64,000 bases of DNA from Paragordius varius (lineage: Eukaryota; Nematomorpha): NCBI GenBank assembly GCA_964247055.1, contig OZ176051.1, positions 3,410,001 through 3,474,000 on the forward strand, in the 5' to 3' direction. The stretch's first letter is position 1. Every line of letters begins with the position of its first letter. Below are positions 24,901-37,493 of the stretch, piece after piece. Under the pieces are notes generated by a model. That model saw only the letters and a list, made by a program, of their open reading frames with translations. It was not told where the DNA came from and did no database searches. The translations under genes were made by a program, and so were the position numbers.

Positions 24901-27900
24901 CTAACATGACATATTATTATATTTTATGTTTCTCATTATGTTATTTATAGCCAAGCTTAGGCAAAACAGCGCCCCACGAGTCAATTATGGATGACTAGGC
25001 AATATCTCAAAATTTTTATAACAAATCGCTTCAACAGAAATCTTGAGTGCAATTTAATATAAATTATGAAAAATCTTGTAAAAAGGAATTGCTACTATCC
25101 TAAAAATAACCGCAACATTTAATATCGAAATAATTGTATTAGCAACCTTTGAAATCACTAGTACCCCAGGAAGCAGAGCATAACATGGAAGCATATTTTG
25201 TTTGATTAGCCTGTTCATTTGGCCACCAATTATTAGCAGTTTCAAGTAGGAGAGACCAATCACCCAAAGCCTCCATACATCTCGCGCTATCCATTTTCAA
25301 TGTTTCATTGTTTTCATCAATTTTCAGTTTGGCCGTATAAAGTGCTAAAGCCGTGTCCCATTGATTTAAATTTTCGTACCAAACTTCATGCGTCTCAGCT
25401 TCGTGTGGGAAAAAGCGTTGGGCATACGTTAAAATACCAGTTGAGGCTTCAAATGCATTGAGTCTATTATTGATGTTAATGAGAGAATCCAATATTTCTG
25501 GCGAGGCGTTTTTGTGAAATTCGGCTTCTTTATACCACAATGCTTTAGCGTATGCCCGAAATTTATAGGCCTGTTGACCCAAGAGTTGAGAATCCAATGT
25601 TAAAGGTCTTTTTTCACAATGATCCATAAATTCAGCCAAATTGAGTATGGATAAAACAATGTCAGGAACATCAGAGTTAACTAGTGCATATTGCAAGTTA
25701 TCTATAAGATCTTCTTGATAAGCATCTGTAAGATCCATCCAACAACTTAGAAAAGATGCGTTAAATAGTTGTTTTGCTAACATGGCATAATTTTGAGCAA
25801 GTGCCCAACAGGCTCGGAGGGCAGGTGAAGGTGATTCCTTAAGTATGTCCAAACTAAATTTTTTTAGCCATTCGATCCAATCATCTTTGGAGATTCGACC
25901 TTTGACATACCAAGCTTTTTGTAAATTACTGACATTCAATTTAACAATCCAATTGGTAGTTGGAACATCCGATTTGGTTGAAATCAAGTCTTTCGCTTTG
26001 GGAAGTACGTCATTATAGTAAGCAAGAGAATGTGAGGAGTTATCTTTGTGACTAAAGGTTGCTATATAATTTGTACCTAATCGTGTTATTAATTGTTCAT
26101 AAGGGCCATAAGAAATGTTATGTTTAGCCAAATAATAATAAACTGTGTCCGAAAAAACTATCAAATAAGTTTCTCGACATTGATAAGCCAACGAACATAA
26201 AATTTTGGTAGCTTCGTTCTTTAAATTGGTAAGGGCTTGTTTATCCATATTGTTTTCTAAGGTGGATGATCCCGTCCTATCAAACGCATTTTGAGCATTA
26301 ATAGGTTGTTGCGTAGATGACATATCTGGCGAAGCTTTGATTACAGACAAAGGATGATCTATAACATCTATAACGGTACTGAGGATTGAAGAGGCATACT
26401 CCTTCAAGCACATGATATGAAGAAAAGAATCCAAGGTTTCAAAAACAATGACGCGGGTGCTTATTGAAACTTCTGGTGTGCCAATCAATGTTAAACACGT
26501 GGGAATGAATATGTGAATGTAGGCTTCAATCGTAAAACCCAAATTTTTAAGTACTAATAATATTTTTTGGGTGTTATTGCGATTTGGAGAAGGATCATAC
26601 TTGAGCGTGATTAGGAAAAGCGGTAAAAAACGAGGTAAATAGGGGACAAAATCATTCCTCATATTTGATATTAGGGCTTGCAACAGTGTAAGAATACTTG
26701 ATTGCAAATTGATAGATGGAACTAATCGGACTTTAGAGTTTTTCACTCGACCGATAGATTGGTTCCAATAATCTTCGGCAATGTCACATATTTGTGGCAA
26801 ATAATTTTTGAGGTTGGCATTTGTTTGATTCACAATATTTGTCAATTGTTGGAACATAAACTAAAACAATTGTATTAAAACTATGAAGAAAACATCAAAA
26901 AATCCTAGTTATCACACATGTACAATCAAATAAATTTACGCACCTATCGGAGCTTATGCCATCAATTTTTTCGGTTATATAATTCAAACGTTATTTTAAA
27001 TTTGTAGCCTTCAACTTCTACAAAAATATTATAGCCTACCAAAAATAACAAGATTTTTTGATACATTTTCCAGCAAAATATTAATAACAAAACATAATTT
27101 GAATGTGAATATATATCAATTAAAAAAAATTACATCTTTGTCATTAGTAGAATGAATCAAAGGCAGAAAGGTTGGTAAAACTTTTTGAGCATAATCCTTG
27201 GCTTTGGGGCCCAAACTCTTTAAAATAAAATTAATCAATTTGATCGATATCATGTGATGTGTGCTTAAAGTAGGATCTTTTATGATTCGCATAAGACATG
27301 ATATTACAGCACATGGATAAAAGTCTTCTGGTTTTGCATTCGTGCGAACCCAAATTTCGTTGATTGATATTTCTGTGTAATAAAGAATTTGAAGTCTCTA
27401 ATAAAGGGTAAACTATTTTACCTAAGTAACAAATGTTATTCCTTTAAATAATTAATAAAACAAAATTAAATGTAAATAACTCTTGTAACATACCTCCTGT
27501 TAAGCTTCCTAAATCAATTTCTGTTTCATTTTCCCAAACATTTTGATTGACATCATTAATTGTCAAGCTGTTTATTATGGTTGAAGTTGTCTGAGCTTGA
27601 TTTGAATTAGACACTTCACTACTATGTAATCTGTATAAATATGGATCGATAGCGCCAATAATTCCCAAAACTCGGCTCGCTTCATAGCTACAACATATAT
27701 ATATATTTAGAAATGTGCCAAAAATATTTAAAAAACTATCACAAAAAATTCTAGGTTTCCGTTAAACGAAAAATAAAGTTACATAAAATTAAAATAATAA
27801 ATAGTTAGTTAGTACCGTATTTTTGGTGATGTCTCGGCCCGCATAAAATGCGCTAGTGTGTCCAAAATATCTGGTATTTCTTTGGAAGTAGAAACTACAT

Positions 27901-30900
27901 CCGAAGAGGATTGAGCCATAATTCCAAGCGTCCATATAGCAGCTTCTCTGACACTTGAAAGTGATGTTTCTAATTATTATGCAGATTTTATAAAAAAAAG
28001 GAATAAAGATAGCCAAATTATATTAAGTTGCAAATATAAGTTATTGCAATAAATGCTAATTAAATTAACAAATTAAATTCCTGCATTCAAAGAAGTAAAA
28101 AAAACAAACCGCATATACTAAATACTTTTTATAAAAAACTTAGGACTTTTAAAAGCCTTTCAAAAACATTTCAAAGTAATTTGCATTCAGATATATTGAA
28201 ATTTTATATACTTTTCAGAACTATACCATTAAATATCTAATAATTGATTGTAACTCAGACACTTTTAAAAATACACTTACGTTTCATACATTCAGACACA
28301 AGCGTAAAAATCTTAAGATCCCAACTTTCATCGATACCAAACACGCGAGTCAATTCGCCCAAAGCGGCCAATGTGTTAACTGTAATACCAGCGGCACGTT
28401 CACCATTGGGATAGTCTGCGAGTAGGCGAGAAAATAGGGTTGTTAAAGTTAGGACATGAAGTCTCACAACCTGCGGTGAGTTAGCAATCAAGAGAGTCAA
28501 CATACGCATCGAATGCTCAATAATGATGGCGGTTCCACTGTCACGAATCGCTGTGAGCAATTGGACAAACCATTTACGTAGCACAGGCGTAGTTGATATG
28601 GGATCCACTTTTTGCAAACGTGTCAGCAGGCATAAGGCATGTTCTCGGACTTCGTGGCATTTGTAATCTTGCCATGCCATACTAATGCAACTTAACATTA
28701 CGGTAGATTTGAGTAGAGGATCAAATGTATCGGCAATCCAAACCTCCTTTAACACAGCTAGTCGTATAACACTCCTCCGTTCATTACAAGACAAAGGGAG
28801 TAAGCGAAGGCTTACAATCGAAGTAATGATTTCATCTACACTGTGCCCGCCAAAAACTAAGGTAACGTACATGGGATTGTAGGCGCTGCTTGGTGCATGG
28901 CGTAAAATTGAGAAACACATTCTAATACATTCGATTCGGAAAGCTGTTTCGCACTCTGATATCAACACATCTTTCTCGTCATCAATCACATTGTGATTGA
29001 TGGCAGATTTTTGATTGATAGATGATGGACTACTGAGTGTGGTAGAGTTGTCCGTAGGCAAAAAAACTAGGAATCGTTCCGCAACAAATTTTACGAATTC
29101 CAGTAAAGGATAATCTATATATTTGTAATTTTTATCACCAGATTCTTCAGATGGTTGCTGTTGCTTATTTTCTAATTTTTGGACAGGACAGATACTTGCA
29201 TTAAACTTGAATGTGTACAAACATTTGATTGCAAGAATTAATCGTTCGAAATCAGATAGCGAATTCGGATATGGACAGTTAATTGATCCTGATCGGAGTG
29301 TTGGGGTAGAGTTAGATAAAACGGATAAATCCTTATATGTGTTATATGGTTTGTTGATCACAAGCCATGAGAGTCGATTAAGCAAAAAGTCACATACAAG
29401 AGTTTTGGTTGATTGGATTACTCTATAAGTGGTGATGACATGGGATCAAATAGGTAAAAATTAATAAATTTTTATTAGCCACTGTTAACTGTTGAATATT
29501 AGTTTATATACTAGTAAATTATATTGTTGGTTACACAAAACTAACATCCAAATAATATTTCAATATAAAATAGCATAAATCATGACCAATTCTTAGATAT
29601 GAAACTCTTTCAAAAATGAACAGTACATGTTAATACTTTATGATCAGATACAAAAATCCCTCTCTAATAGGATCTACCCAAATATGACAATGGACATAAA
29701 TTAAATCACCTACCCAATAATATCAGCCAAACAATCTATCCACGCTTGACTGAAAACGCCACAAATAAGGATCGCTTCTAGAAGGTGATCCCGCAAAAGC
29801 ATAGGCTCCATTATGTGTTCTGTCTGTTGAGAAGTTGCGTTAGAGTCGGTAATTATTTTCTTTGGATCAGTAATATCTTTAAAAGCGTATAAACACGCCC
29901 GAACGCAAACAAATATCGATTTATCCAACGTTGCAAATTGCGTAAAGTATTGAGCCGGTGTTGGATCTGAAAATTTTTTAGCCACACTCAATAATCCCGG
30001 GAAAGTGTTGGGTGTATTAGCAGATGTGGACGAGACGCTACCCAGTGCGGATGAGATAAAAGACATGGCTGTGGGTGGAGTTGATTCCTTGCTTGACATT
30101 GAAAAACCTTTAAAATATATTTATATACTCACCCCTAATTTAAACCGTAACTAACGCTTAAATGATTATGTTGAGGGCAAAATAAATTTATCATACACTC
30201 ATCTATGAGAGATTAAGGTCTGCAATATATATGATACAAATGGGGTCAAAATATATATGTAAAGAATAAAAAACTTAATAATTATTTGAATAAATGGCTC
30301 TAATGAACAAAAACCGCTAGCGCTATAATTTAAAATTAATTTTTCTGAAAAATACTGGTAATTAAATGGATTGTAATATAGATTAATAAAATTATATTTG
30401 GTTAAAAAAATTTATTTCTGTTGGGTCTTTACGTTAAAACTATAAATAGTTTTAATGGTCAAATTGCAATAGATATATGAATGATTATAATTTAAGAATA
30501 TGGTTGTATTTATCAAAACGCAAATTCGATTTTTTAGGTTTCCATCTCTGGAACGTTCGAATTTACTTTATTTAAAGAAATAATTGAAATAAAAAAATTG
30601 TTCCATATCTTGAAATTCTTCTAACATATATATATATATATAACCGGAATAAGCTTAAAAATAATTTTCGCTTTATTTTTTCTAAGAGGAAAGAGAATAA
30701 AAGAGACCAAAACCGTACAACAATATGAAAAGTCGACCGCGGCTGTTGCAAGACATTCATCCAGCTAATATTTAAAATAATAACCTATATTATAATATTG
30801 TTTTCATTATTTTCAAATATAAAATTTAAGATTTTTTTAAAAACTAGAATAATTTTATGATTTTTATGTCAATAAGCCTATTTATTCATTTTCAATCAAA

Positions 30901-33900
30901 AAATTAGGAGATTCGGATATCAGAAAATAGAACCGAAGCAAAGTCATTTGACCAATAAACAATAAAGCCGGAAAGTCGTTTTTTTAAATGAACTTTGCTA
31001 TAATTATATGTACCTTTAATGTTAGTGGATTGTAGAGCAATTTTTACGCATTCAATAACCTTGTTAAACAATTTTAGTATTCCACTTCCCATAAGGTTAA
31101 TTTCATATTCTTCCGCATTATTCATACTATGTTTGGGGGTAATGGTTGATCGTTTTAATGAAGCATTACGCAAAGCTAACATAATGTATCCCATGGCATA
31201 AAAGGTGGGACAATTTTGTGTATAATCTTTGTTCCGTATATTAATGGCCAAATTGGAAAGGAAAGACATTGAATTATACATTAAACTAAACGAGAATATG
31301 AAATTAATTAACGATTAAAATTTAAAGATAATCACTTTTAAATAGTTAAAACCTCTTAACAAACTTGTCTGGTCGGAGAAAGGCCATACGAGGCAAGAGT
31401 TCAATCAAAGCAGTCAATACAAAAGGACTCCGCACATTAAAATTCCGATTTATATGGGCATATACCTAATTTTTAATATTATTATTTATAAAGTTATCAA
31501 ATTATTCAAAAAATACTATATTTATTATAATTATCAACAAAAAACCATAGACAATCAACATAAAAATGATCGAAAACGAAGGTGTAGTCAAAAAACTGTT
31601 AGTAACCTTATATTATCAAACCAAATTTTTTGGCGCATTCTATAATAGGGAAAAAACAGCATATTTAATCGATTAAACATAGCGCAGACCTTTATAAGTA
31701 AAAAGAATTTTTTCCAAAATGAAAGAGTAAACGAAATAAACGTAAACCAAATCATAATTTTGCGTCAAGAGTTGTCGACAACTTTCACTTTGTTTTTTGG
31801 TGCAAGAAAGGTGCATTAGACCGTCCAATACAGAAGTTTTATCATTTATATACCTAGAATAAAATAATGATTAATAAAAATTAATTTATTGTTCAAATAA
31901 AATTTATAATAAGGAACAGCTAAATATATAATATTTCATACTATATTTTAACTAATATTTAATCAAATTACTCAGGTGTGTGGTCAGTGTGTATACTTTT
32001 TCCCAATACAGATGATGCAAAACCCAAAAACATTTCATTTTGAAATTGTAAAAAATTGATGGATGTATCCAATGTTACTTGACTGTTAACTGGTGGCTTT
32101 AATAAATATATTTCAAAAATTTTTAATATATATATATATATTTAATATATAAAATAGTAATAATTAATAAAAACCTTATAAAAAATGGAATCGTATATTT
32201 CTAAATTCTCCGGGGTCTCGTAGTAATCTTGCACATACTAAAGCATTATTTAATAAAAAAATCTAAATTCAGATTATAAAAATTCATGTATATATTATGC
32301 TGAACACTTTAATTCCAATAATAGACTCATAATATTTGATACGAAACACTACATATGATTGAAATTAAAAAACTTTGTTATTAAATGAAATGAAGCTTTA
32401 ATTTTCACAAATTAATTAAAAATATAGTAATAGTCTCGTGAGTTTCATAAAAATTTGCTTATATTTTTATATGTTGATGCCTTTTACATGGGTGGAGCCC
32501 TACCCAAGGTAAATATAAAATGCTTAACTAAAATTTTTGTCGTTATACGAGGAATACCTAAAACCATTATGATTTTATATTGTCTTTTAACTTGGGCGAA
32601 ATTAAAAAAACATTTTTGGTACTTAATTTTTTAAGTGAAAAATTTCATAGGCCTTATTCAAAAAAAAGTAACCCAGCTATATCCGGACCTTTCAAAAAAA
32701 TAGATTAAAAAATTCGAATAGGTCTTGTTTTCCTAAAAAATGTGTCAACAAAGACAGGATTTTTGGGGAATTGAACCCTGCTATCAATGTAATTTGTAAA
32801 ATTTTCGCATTATTAAAGATTGATAAATACTTGTGAGTGGTAACACCCTATTCGCAGTAATTCGTTTAGAATTAAAAAACCGGCGTGCAGTTTTTCGTCT
32901 CTCATATAAGATCGTTCACGGCCACTTTGTGCTTCGTGTAATAGCGCAAATGATTGATTTAAACAAATCTACACAAATTTTGTCGTAATAATAATATTGT
33001 TTAATATCTTTAATTTTTTGATTTAAATATCCGCATAAAAATGTTTATTAGTACATATTGTAATTAGGGTTAGAATATTAGAAGATTGAAGAAAACGATA
33101 TCGATCACCGAAAAATAAATGACAGAACACAAGAAATAGGATTAATATTGTTTTTAAAATATTTATCTATATATATAAAAAAAAATTAAATGGTAATATA
33201 CTTGATACCAAGGAGGTTTATGAACATCTTTGGATTCGCGTTCACAAACAATAAGAAGAACTGCTCTTAATGATTGCGCGGCATTTAATCTAATTGTTAG
33301 CTATAACATAATAATTAGAAAAATTACAATAATATTTGATATATTAAATAAAATATATTAATTAAATTGCGCAAAATTCTATAATGCCCTTATATTTTTT
33401 ATATATATTAGCAAATAACAATAATAGATAATACTACTTGGGAATCTTTGAATGCAAAAAATATTGTTTCAAAAAATTGTTGAAGGTGAGGCATAAAGAA
33501 CGAAGGTGTGCATTGGGATAGTTCTCTGATAACTAAAACCTAGAGATTTATATAGAGGACAAAACCGCTGCTAAACGCCGATCTGGGTTTTGGTCATCGC
33601 ATAACCATTCAAAAGCTCGACGGCATTCAAAATCTACATACTCTCCTGTGTATGTATCACTAGATAGGGCTAAATATCCAATAGCTTTGGCAACAAGCTC
33701 CATCAAAAACTGATTTTTTGAAGGTAACATGTTACGTAAATAGTTTGCATACGGACTAAGTTTGGCTAATGTACCATCATTTATGCCAATTTGACTCACT
33801 ATATTATATTATACATATGTTTGACTTATAGCAAAAATTCCAGCGATTTTATCAATATCCTCTTTACCAGATACTAATTCAAATATTTTTTGATTTAATG

Positions 33901-34042
33901 CATCCAAAAACATTCCAGAATCTTCGTTAGGTAGTTCTTTTAATTCTGTCCCACAAAAATGATGCAACTCTTGCGCTATTTTCAACGCTTTAAACTTATC
34001 TTTGTTCTTTATGCCACTTATAAAGTAGTGAATGGAATTCAT
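18799..34042 (-). CDS. TOR: TOR (target of rapamycin) PIKK-family protein kinase, 25 exons
   Basis: Ser/Thr kinase core of TORC1/TORC2, coupling nutrients to growth. Exons in transcript order: 34042-33826, 33798-33566, 33539-33438, 33300-33202, 32237-32175, 32096-31972, 31853-31748, 31465-31365, 31285-31014, 30107-29714, 29422-28281, 27969-27816, 27687-27494, 27372-27134, 26860-25147, 24777-22706, 21684-21453, 21040-20918, 20847-20712, 20632-20525, 20484-20236, 19942-19795, 19727-19592, 19054-18983, 18923-18799. All phases fit: 8556 nt, 2851 residues (human 2549). N-terminal HEAT repeats (1-1450) include [14 protein letters not shown] and [14 protein letters not shown] domain follows, then FRB (about 2350-2445), kinase (about 2500-2790) with [33 protein letters not shown] and HIDFGDCF, and FATC. 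Catalytic Asp, Asn and DFG are intact. Oddities: an expanded low-complexity insert in FAT, a changed FATC tail, 27- and 26-nt introns at the 5' end, and a MITE in intron 16. Exon 15's start may be off by one base. Confidence 0.95.
19592..21684 (-). CDS. TOR: TOR exons 17-23: end of FRB and kinase domain
   Basis: Exon 17 (21684-21453) completes FRB with [16 protein letters not shown] and [15 protein letters not shown]; the Trp and Phe that contact rapamycin in human mTOR (W2101, F2108) are present. Exon 18 gives QKPRKLRIL, exon 19 the Lys-bearing [15 protein letters not shown], exon 20 [20 protein letters not shown], exon 21 MAPDY to LGLGDR, exon 22 [20 protein letters not shown], exon 23 [20 protein letters not shown]. 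Exons 20 and 21 are separated by a 40-nt intron (20485-20524). This is a complete, apparently active kinase domain. Confidence 0.92.
21717..22393. mobile_element. hAT-like MITE in TOR intron 16 (677 nt)
   Basis: Ends are TAGTGCAATTGACTG and CAGCACAACCCTA, an imperfect inverted pair, flanked by GTTATGTG (21709-21716) and GCTATGTG (22394-22401), a 7/8 match for an 8-bp target duplication. Both subterminal regions are full of GGTCA/TGACC boxes, for example GACCATGGTCATGACC on the left and TGACCCGGTCAATTGACC on the right. No coding frame is present. Confidence 0.6.
22706..24777 (-). CDS. TOR: TOR exon 16: C-terminal FAT with low-complexity insert, start of FRB
   Basis: The longest exon, 2072 nt. 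It reads [20 protein letters not shown] at the start, as in the FAT domain of mTOR, and ends with [20 protein letters not shown] and [14 protein letters not shown] from FRB, including the Ser equivalent to human S2035. Between [20 protein letters not shown] and the conserved [13 protein letters not shown] segment lies an extended Ser/Thr/Asn/Asp-rich insert, roughly 190 residues against about 60 in human. The acceptor is AAG rather than the usual CAG/TAG. Confidence 0.93.
25147..26860 (-). CDS. TOR: TOR exon 15: late HEAT repeats and N-terminal FAT
   Basis: 1714-nt exon starting [13 protein letters not shown]. It contains [60 protein letters not shown] and [13 protein letters not shown], which align without gaps to human mTOR around the start of FAT. 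It ends in phase 1 after [10 protein letters not shown], joining exon 16. The reading frame is open throughout. Confidence 0.93.
28281..29422 (-). CDS. TOR: TOR exon 11: HEAT-repeat exon
   Basis: 1142-nt exon in the N-terminal HEAT solenoid. It is preceded by TATAG at 29423 and ends at a consensus donor C/GTAAGT. Helical repeats such as [20 protein letters not shown] and [20 protein letters not shown] followed by [16 protein letters not shown] match human mTOR segments around residues 650-850. Its N-terminal half is poorly conserved, with an acidic/Ser-rich linker ([10 protein letters not shown]). Confidence 0.9.
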
Positions 34043-35550
34043 GCTTATTTTTAAAATGTGTTTTTAAAACCACATGATAATGTGAACAAATAAATTCCGC
34101 CTGAATTTTCAATATGTAACGTTATATAATACAATTTTAATGAATATAGTTTTAATCAAGAATACATTCATAGTTTAAACATAGGATTTCATGATTAGAA
34201 AACTAAAAATGCCATTGTTATATTATGAATAAAAAACTGCTCAGTCATTTCGATGCAATCAAGATATTATTGAAATTTAAGCCTCCGCGTTTTAGATAAA
34301 TATTTCAGATTAGTACTCTTCTTTGAAACTGCTAATTTGAGAAGGGTAGGATATATAAACACCTAATACAAATAACCAGTCGCTCTCAGGCGTTATATAA
34401 TATTAAAAATATAAAATCTTAAAGACCTACATAGTTTATACCAGAGCTTTAAATATCTCAGAATGTATTTAAGGTTTTAACCAAAAATATCCTCTTTTAA
34501 GCTTATGCACATTTTAAAAATAACAAATTATGAAAAAATTTTTCTCAAACTTTGCCATCAATTTTTTTTAAATAGTTAATACAACATTAAATTTATATAA
34601 CAGTCTTGGAATTCAATTTTAGACTCTAAGAATTAAAAAAATAAAATATAAATTTTTATTATGTTTGATCAATTTTATTTACAACAATTTACAAAACAGT
34701 CGTTTTACAAGATTAAGCTCTTAGAAATTAAATTGACCCAAAATGTCATCGTATATTAAAAATAAAAATGCAAGCAAGTGTCAATTCGGCTTCGGAGAAA
34801 TAAAGCTATGACCCTTACTGCCCACTAAATATATATTTTTTTATGCATTGCTAAAATTCGTTCTGTTTTAAACTCATTTTAGACAAACTAAAGTAATTAA
34901 TACATATCATCTGTATTATTTTCGTGACCATTCCCTTTTTATGACTAAATTTTAATGTTGTTTATGCCCCAAAGCTTAAAAAATTACCGTTTTAATTAGT
35001 TTGGCTAAAAATTCAAACATTGATCTACTTTAAAAAAATAGCTTTTATTTTTATAATTTTATAATTTTAGAGATAATTTGCTAGCCTCACGGTTGAAATA
35101 GCTGATTTTAATTCGAAACTATTAAAATTTTCTAAAATGTAACTCCAAAGCTTTAATCATTCCCTCTTTAGATGATTAATCCCCATTACTTACAATTAAA
35201 ATACTTTTTTAAATGACGGCAAATTATCAGGATTTTTTACACTTTTAATTTAAATCGTGCGCTGATCTAACGACTGAATATTGTATAATTCATCTCAATA
35301 AATACTTTTTGAGTATTCGAATTTAAAATTCTTCTGCAAAAAAATGCCCCAAAAGTTAATGAGTAATATGACAAAATAATTAAAAACATAACTTTCATAA
35401 TGGGAAAGGAATAATTGACTTTGCCATTTTTCTCATCGATCTGGTTACTTCCCAGCTACTTAATAATATTACATATGATCGGTAAAATAAAAAATAGGCC
35501 ACAGTTAAAAGTATAAAATGCGATTTATCCATTTTAGTTTAAACCGTATT
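34043..35550. other. AT-rich intergenic region upstream of TOR
   Basis: No supported gene. It should hold the TOR promoter near 34050, but I recognise no specific element. Two TTTTAAT-rich stretches are similar in composition only. Confidence 0.4.
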
Positions 35551-35556
35551 ACACTG

Positions 35557-36352
35557 TGTGCAAAAAAAGGGTTAGTCTTTTTTATCAAAATTTTTTTTCA
35601 TCTGATAGCTTATGACCAACGAATTCATTTGCCGCGTTACGACTTAGTTTTTGAATAAAAGACAATATTGGGCAAGAAGTGAAGATTAAGGATATTTTAG
35701 GATAAAAAATAAAACTAAAAAATATTGTTTTTTATTTTTTCATTTTTTGTCATCTGGTTAATGAGGGAAAAAATTTGTTTTATTTGGGAATATGTGATAT
35801 AAAGGATATATTTTATGCTAAATAGAAAAGTAATGGAATATCAACCCAAAATCCTTAAAAATCCCTGTAACATGTTTGTTTTAACACAAATTAATGTTTT
35901 TACTGGGATTTGGACGGATGGGTTGATTCTACTACTTATAAATTTTATTTTGTTTTATATACTGTATGATTCCCGCTCTGAATGATAATTTTAATAGTAG
36001 TTTAGCTACTAAGTAATGAAAAATTTATTTTAATATAGTTACATAACAAAATTTTTGTTTTTTAAATATGTTAATAAAACGCCATCCTTTGAACTAAGAT
36101 TTTACACAAACCCTAACTATATGATTTTAGGCTATTTATAAAATTAAATATCTCCTAAAATGGTGATAAACCATAATATTTCAGGTTACATTATTTTTAA
36201 ATTATCCTTAATTATCCTTTTTCATTTTTGCCCGATTTCGATTATCTCTCAATATTTCAAGAACTAGGTCTAAAATAAATTTTTTTATGGCAAATGAATT
36301 CGCAGGTCATAAGCTCATGAAAAAAAATTAGTTTAAATTTTTTTGCAACAGC
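35557..36352. repeat. MITE-like element with long inverted terminal repeats
   Basis: The left arm (35557-35690) contains GTGCAAAAAAAGG, then TTCATCTGATAGCTTATGAC and CGAATTCATTTGCC. The right arm (36205-36352), on the opposite strand, has GTTGCAAAAAAA, then TTCATGAGCTTATGAC and CGAATTCATTTGCC at matching spacing. Arms are about 120-140 nt and around 75-80% alike by eye. Internal sequence (about 510 nt) has no long frame. The CACTGTGTGCAAAAA-type end suggests Tc1/mariner kinship, but I could not confirm a TA duplication. Confidence 0.5.
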
Positions 36353-37493
36353 TTTTTTTTAAATATAAGATGATTTTTAGAGACATATTTCATCTTATTG
36401 CGTATATCATAATCATATATATCATCGATCATGTATTAATTAAAATTAATTATGATGAGAGATATCCTTTAGTTTTAATAATACCAAAGGTATATTTGTT
36501 TCACCAAATATATATATTTAAAGATCAATATAGAAGAATATCCGTTATTATTTTTAAATTTTTTTAACTATTGATAAGCATACTAGTAATTTAAAAACCA
36601 ATCGCATGCTAAACTTTTAACCAAAGAGCATTTTTATATGGCATTTTCTGCTACAGAACATAGCTATGGGTTACCGTATTTTTACATGGTTAGCAAAAAC
36701 AATGTTTCGAAAGCTTTTCAAAAATATAAGCAGGAAATGATAAGATTAAAAATGTAATTATTTGTATTAATATATATCGCCGAATTTTGATAAATTTTGC
36801 ATAATCATATATGTGTGCTATATATGATTTTTATTTTACCTAAGTAAACTACTGTTTTGAAATATATATATGATGATACAATTCGTTTTTATGTATGCTT
36901 CAAACTTCATCTTTCTCTAATAGTTATCCGTCCGCGGATTTATTTTCATGGAACATTCTTTGAGAAACGATCAAAACGCTGAAAATTTATTTATTTATTT
37001 AGTCAAGAATCGCAAACTATCTGCTATAAGCATATAAAGTCTTTGAATTTTAAAATAGGTTAATTGACATTCACTATATACCAAAATACTATACATATCT
37101 GAGAAAATCTTTATCGCATTTAAGAATTCATATCAGGACAATATTTAAATGTCATATAAAATATGGTAATATAAATAAAAATTATATGGATATTTGGAGT
37201 GACTCCTAAATTTTATTTTTTTCAACGCATCTCATAAATTTTTGGAACTTTTCCATCATAAAGCTAATTTTCTTCGTATTTTTTCGATGAGGTGCTAATG
37301 CAATATTAAAATCCAATTATCCCGCTGTGTACATAATAAAGATACTAGTTGAAAATTGTATACATATTAATTATTAATTACACAAATACGTAGAATAAAT
37401 TATCATCAATAATTAAGTATTTATGTATTTGTCAAAAAAATACACAATATATCATATATTGCCTTTTAATTTTATCATCGAAAATCAGTTACA
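36353..37493. other. AT-rich intergenic region upstream of the GPCR gene
   Basis: No recognisable gene, RNA or repeat. A frame at 36343-36567 of 74 residues is Ile/Tyr/Phe-rich and looks like chance translation of AT-rich DNA. Confidence 0.4.

Noticed and set aside
36343-36567. 74-residue hydrophobic frame
   Set aside because: Ile/Tyr-rich translation of AT-rich spacer overlapping the right arm of the inverted repeat.
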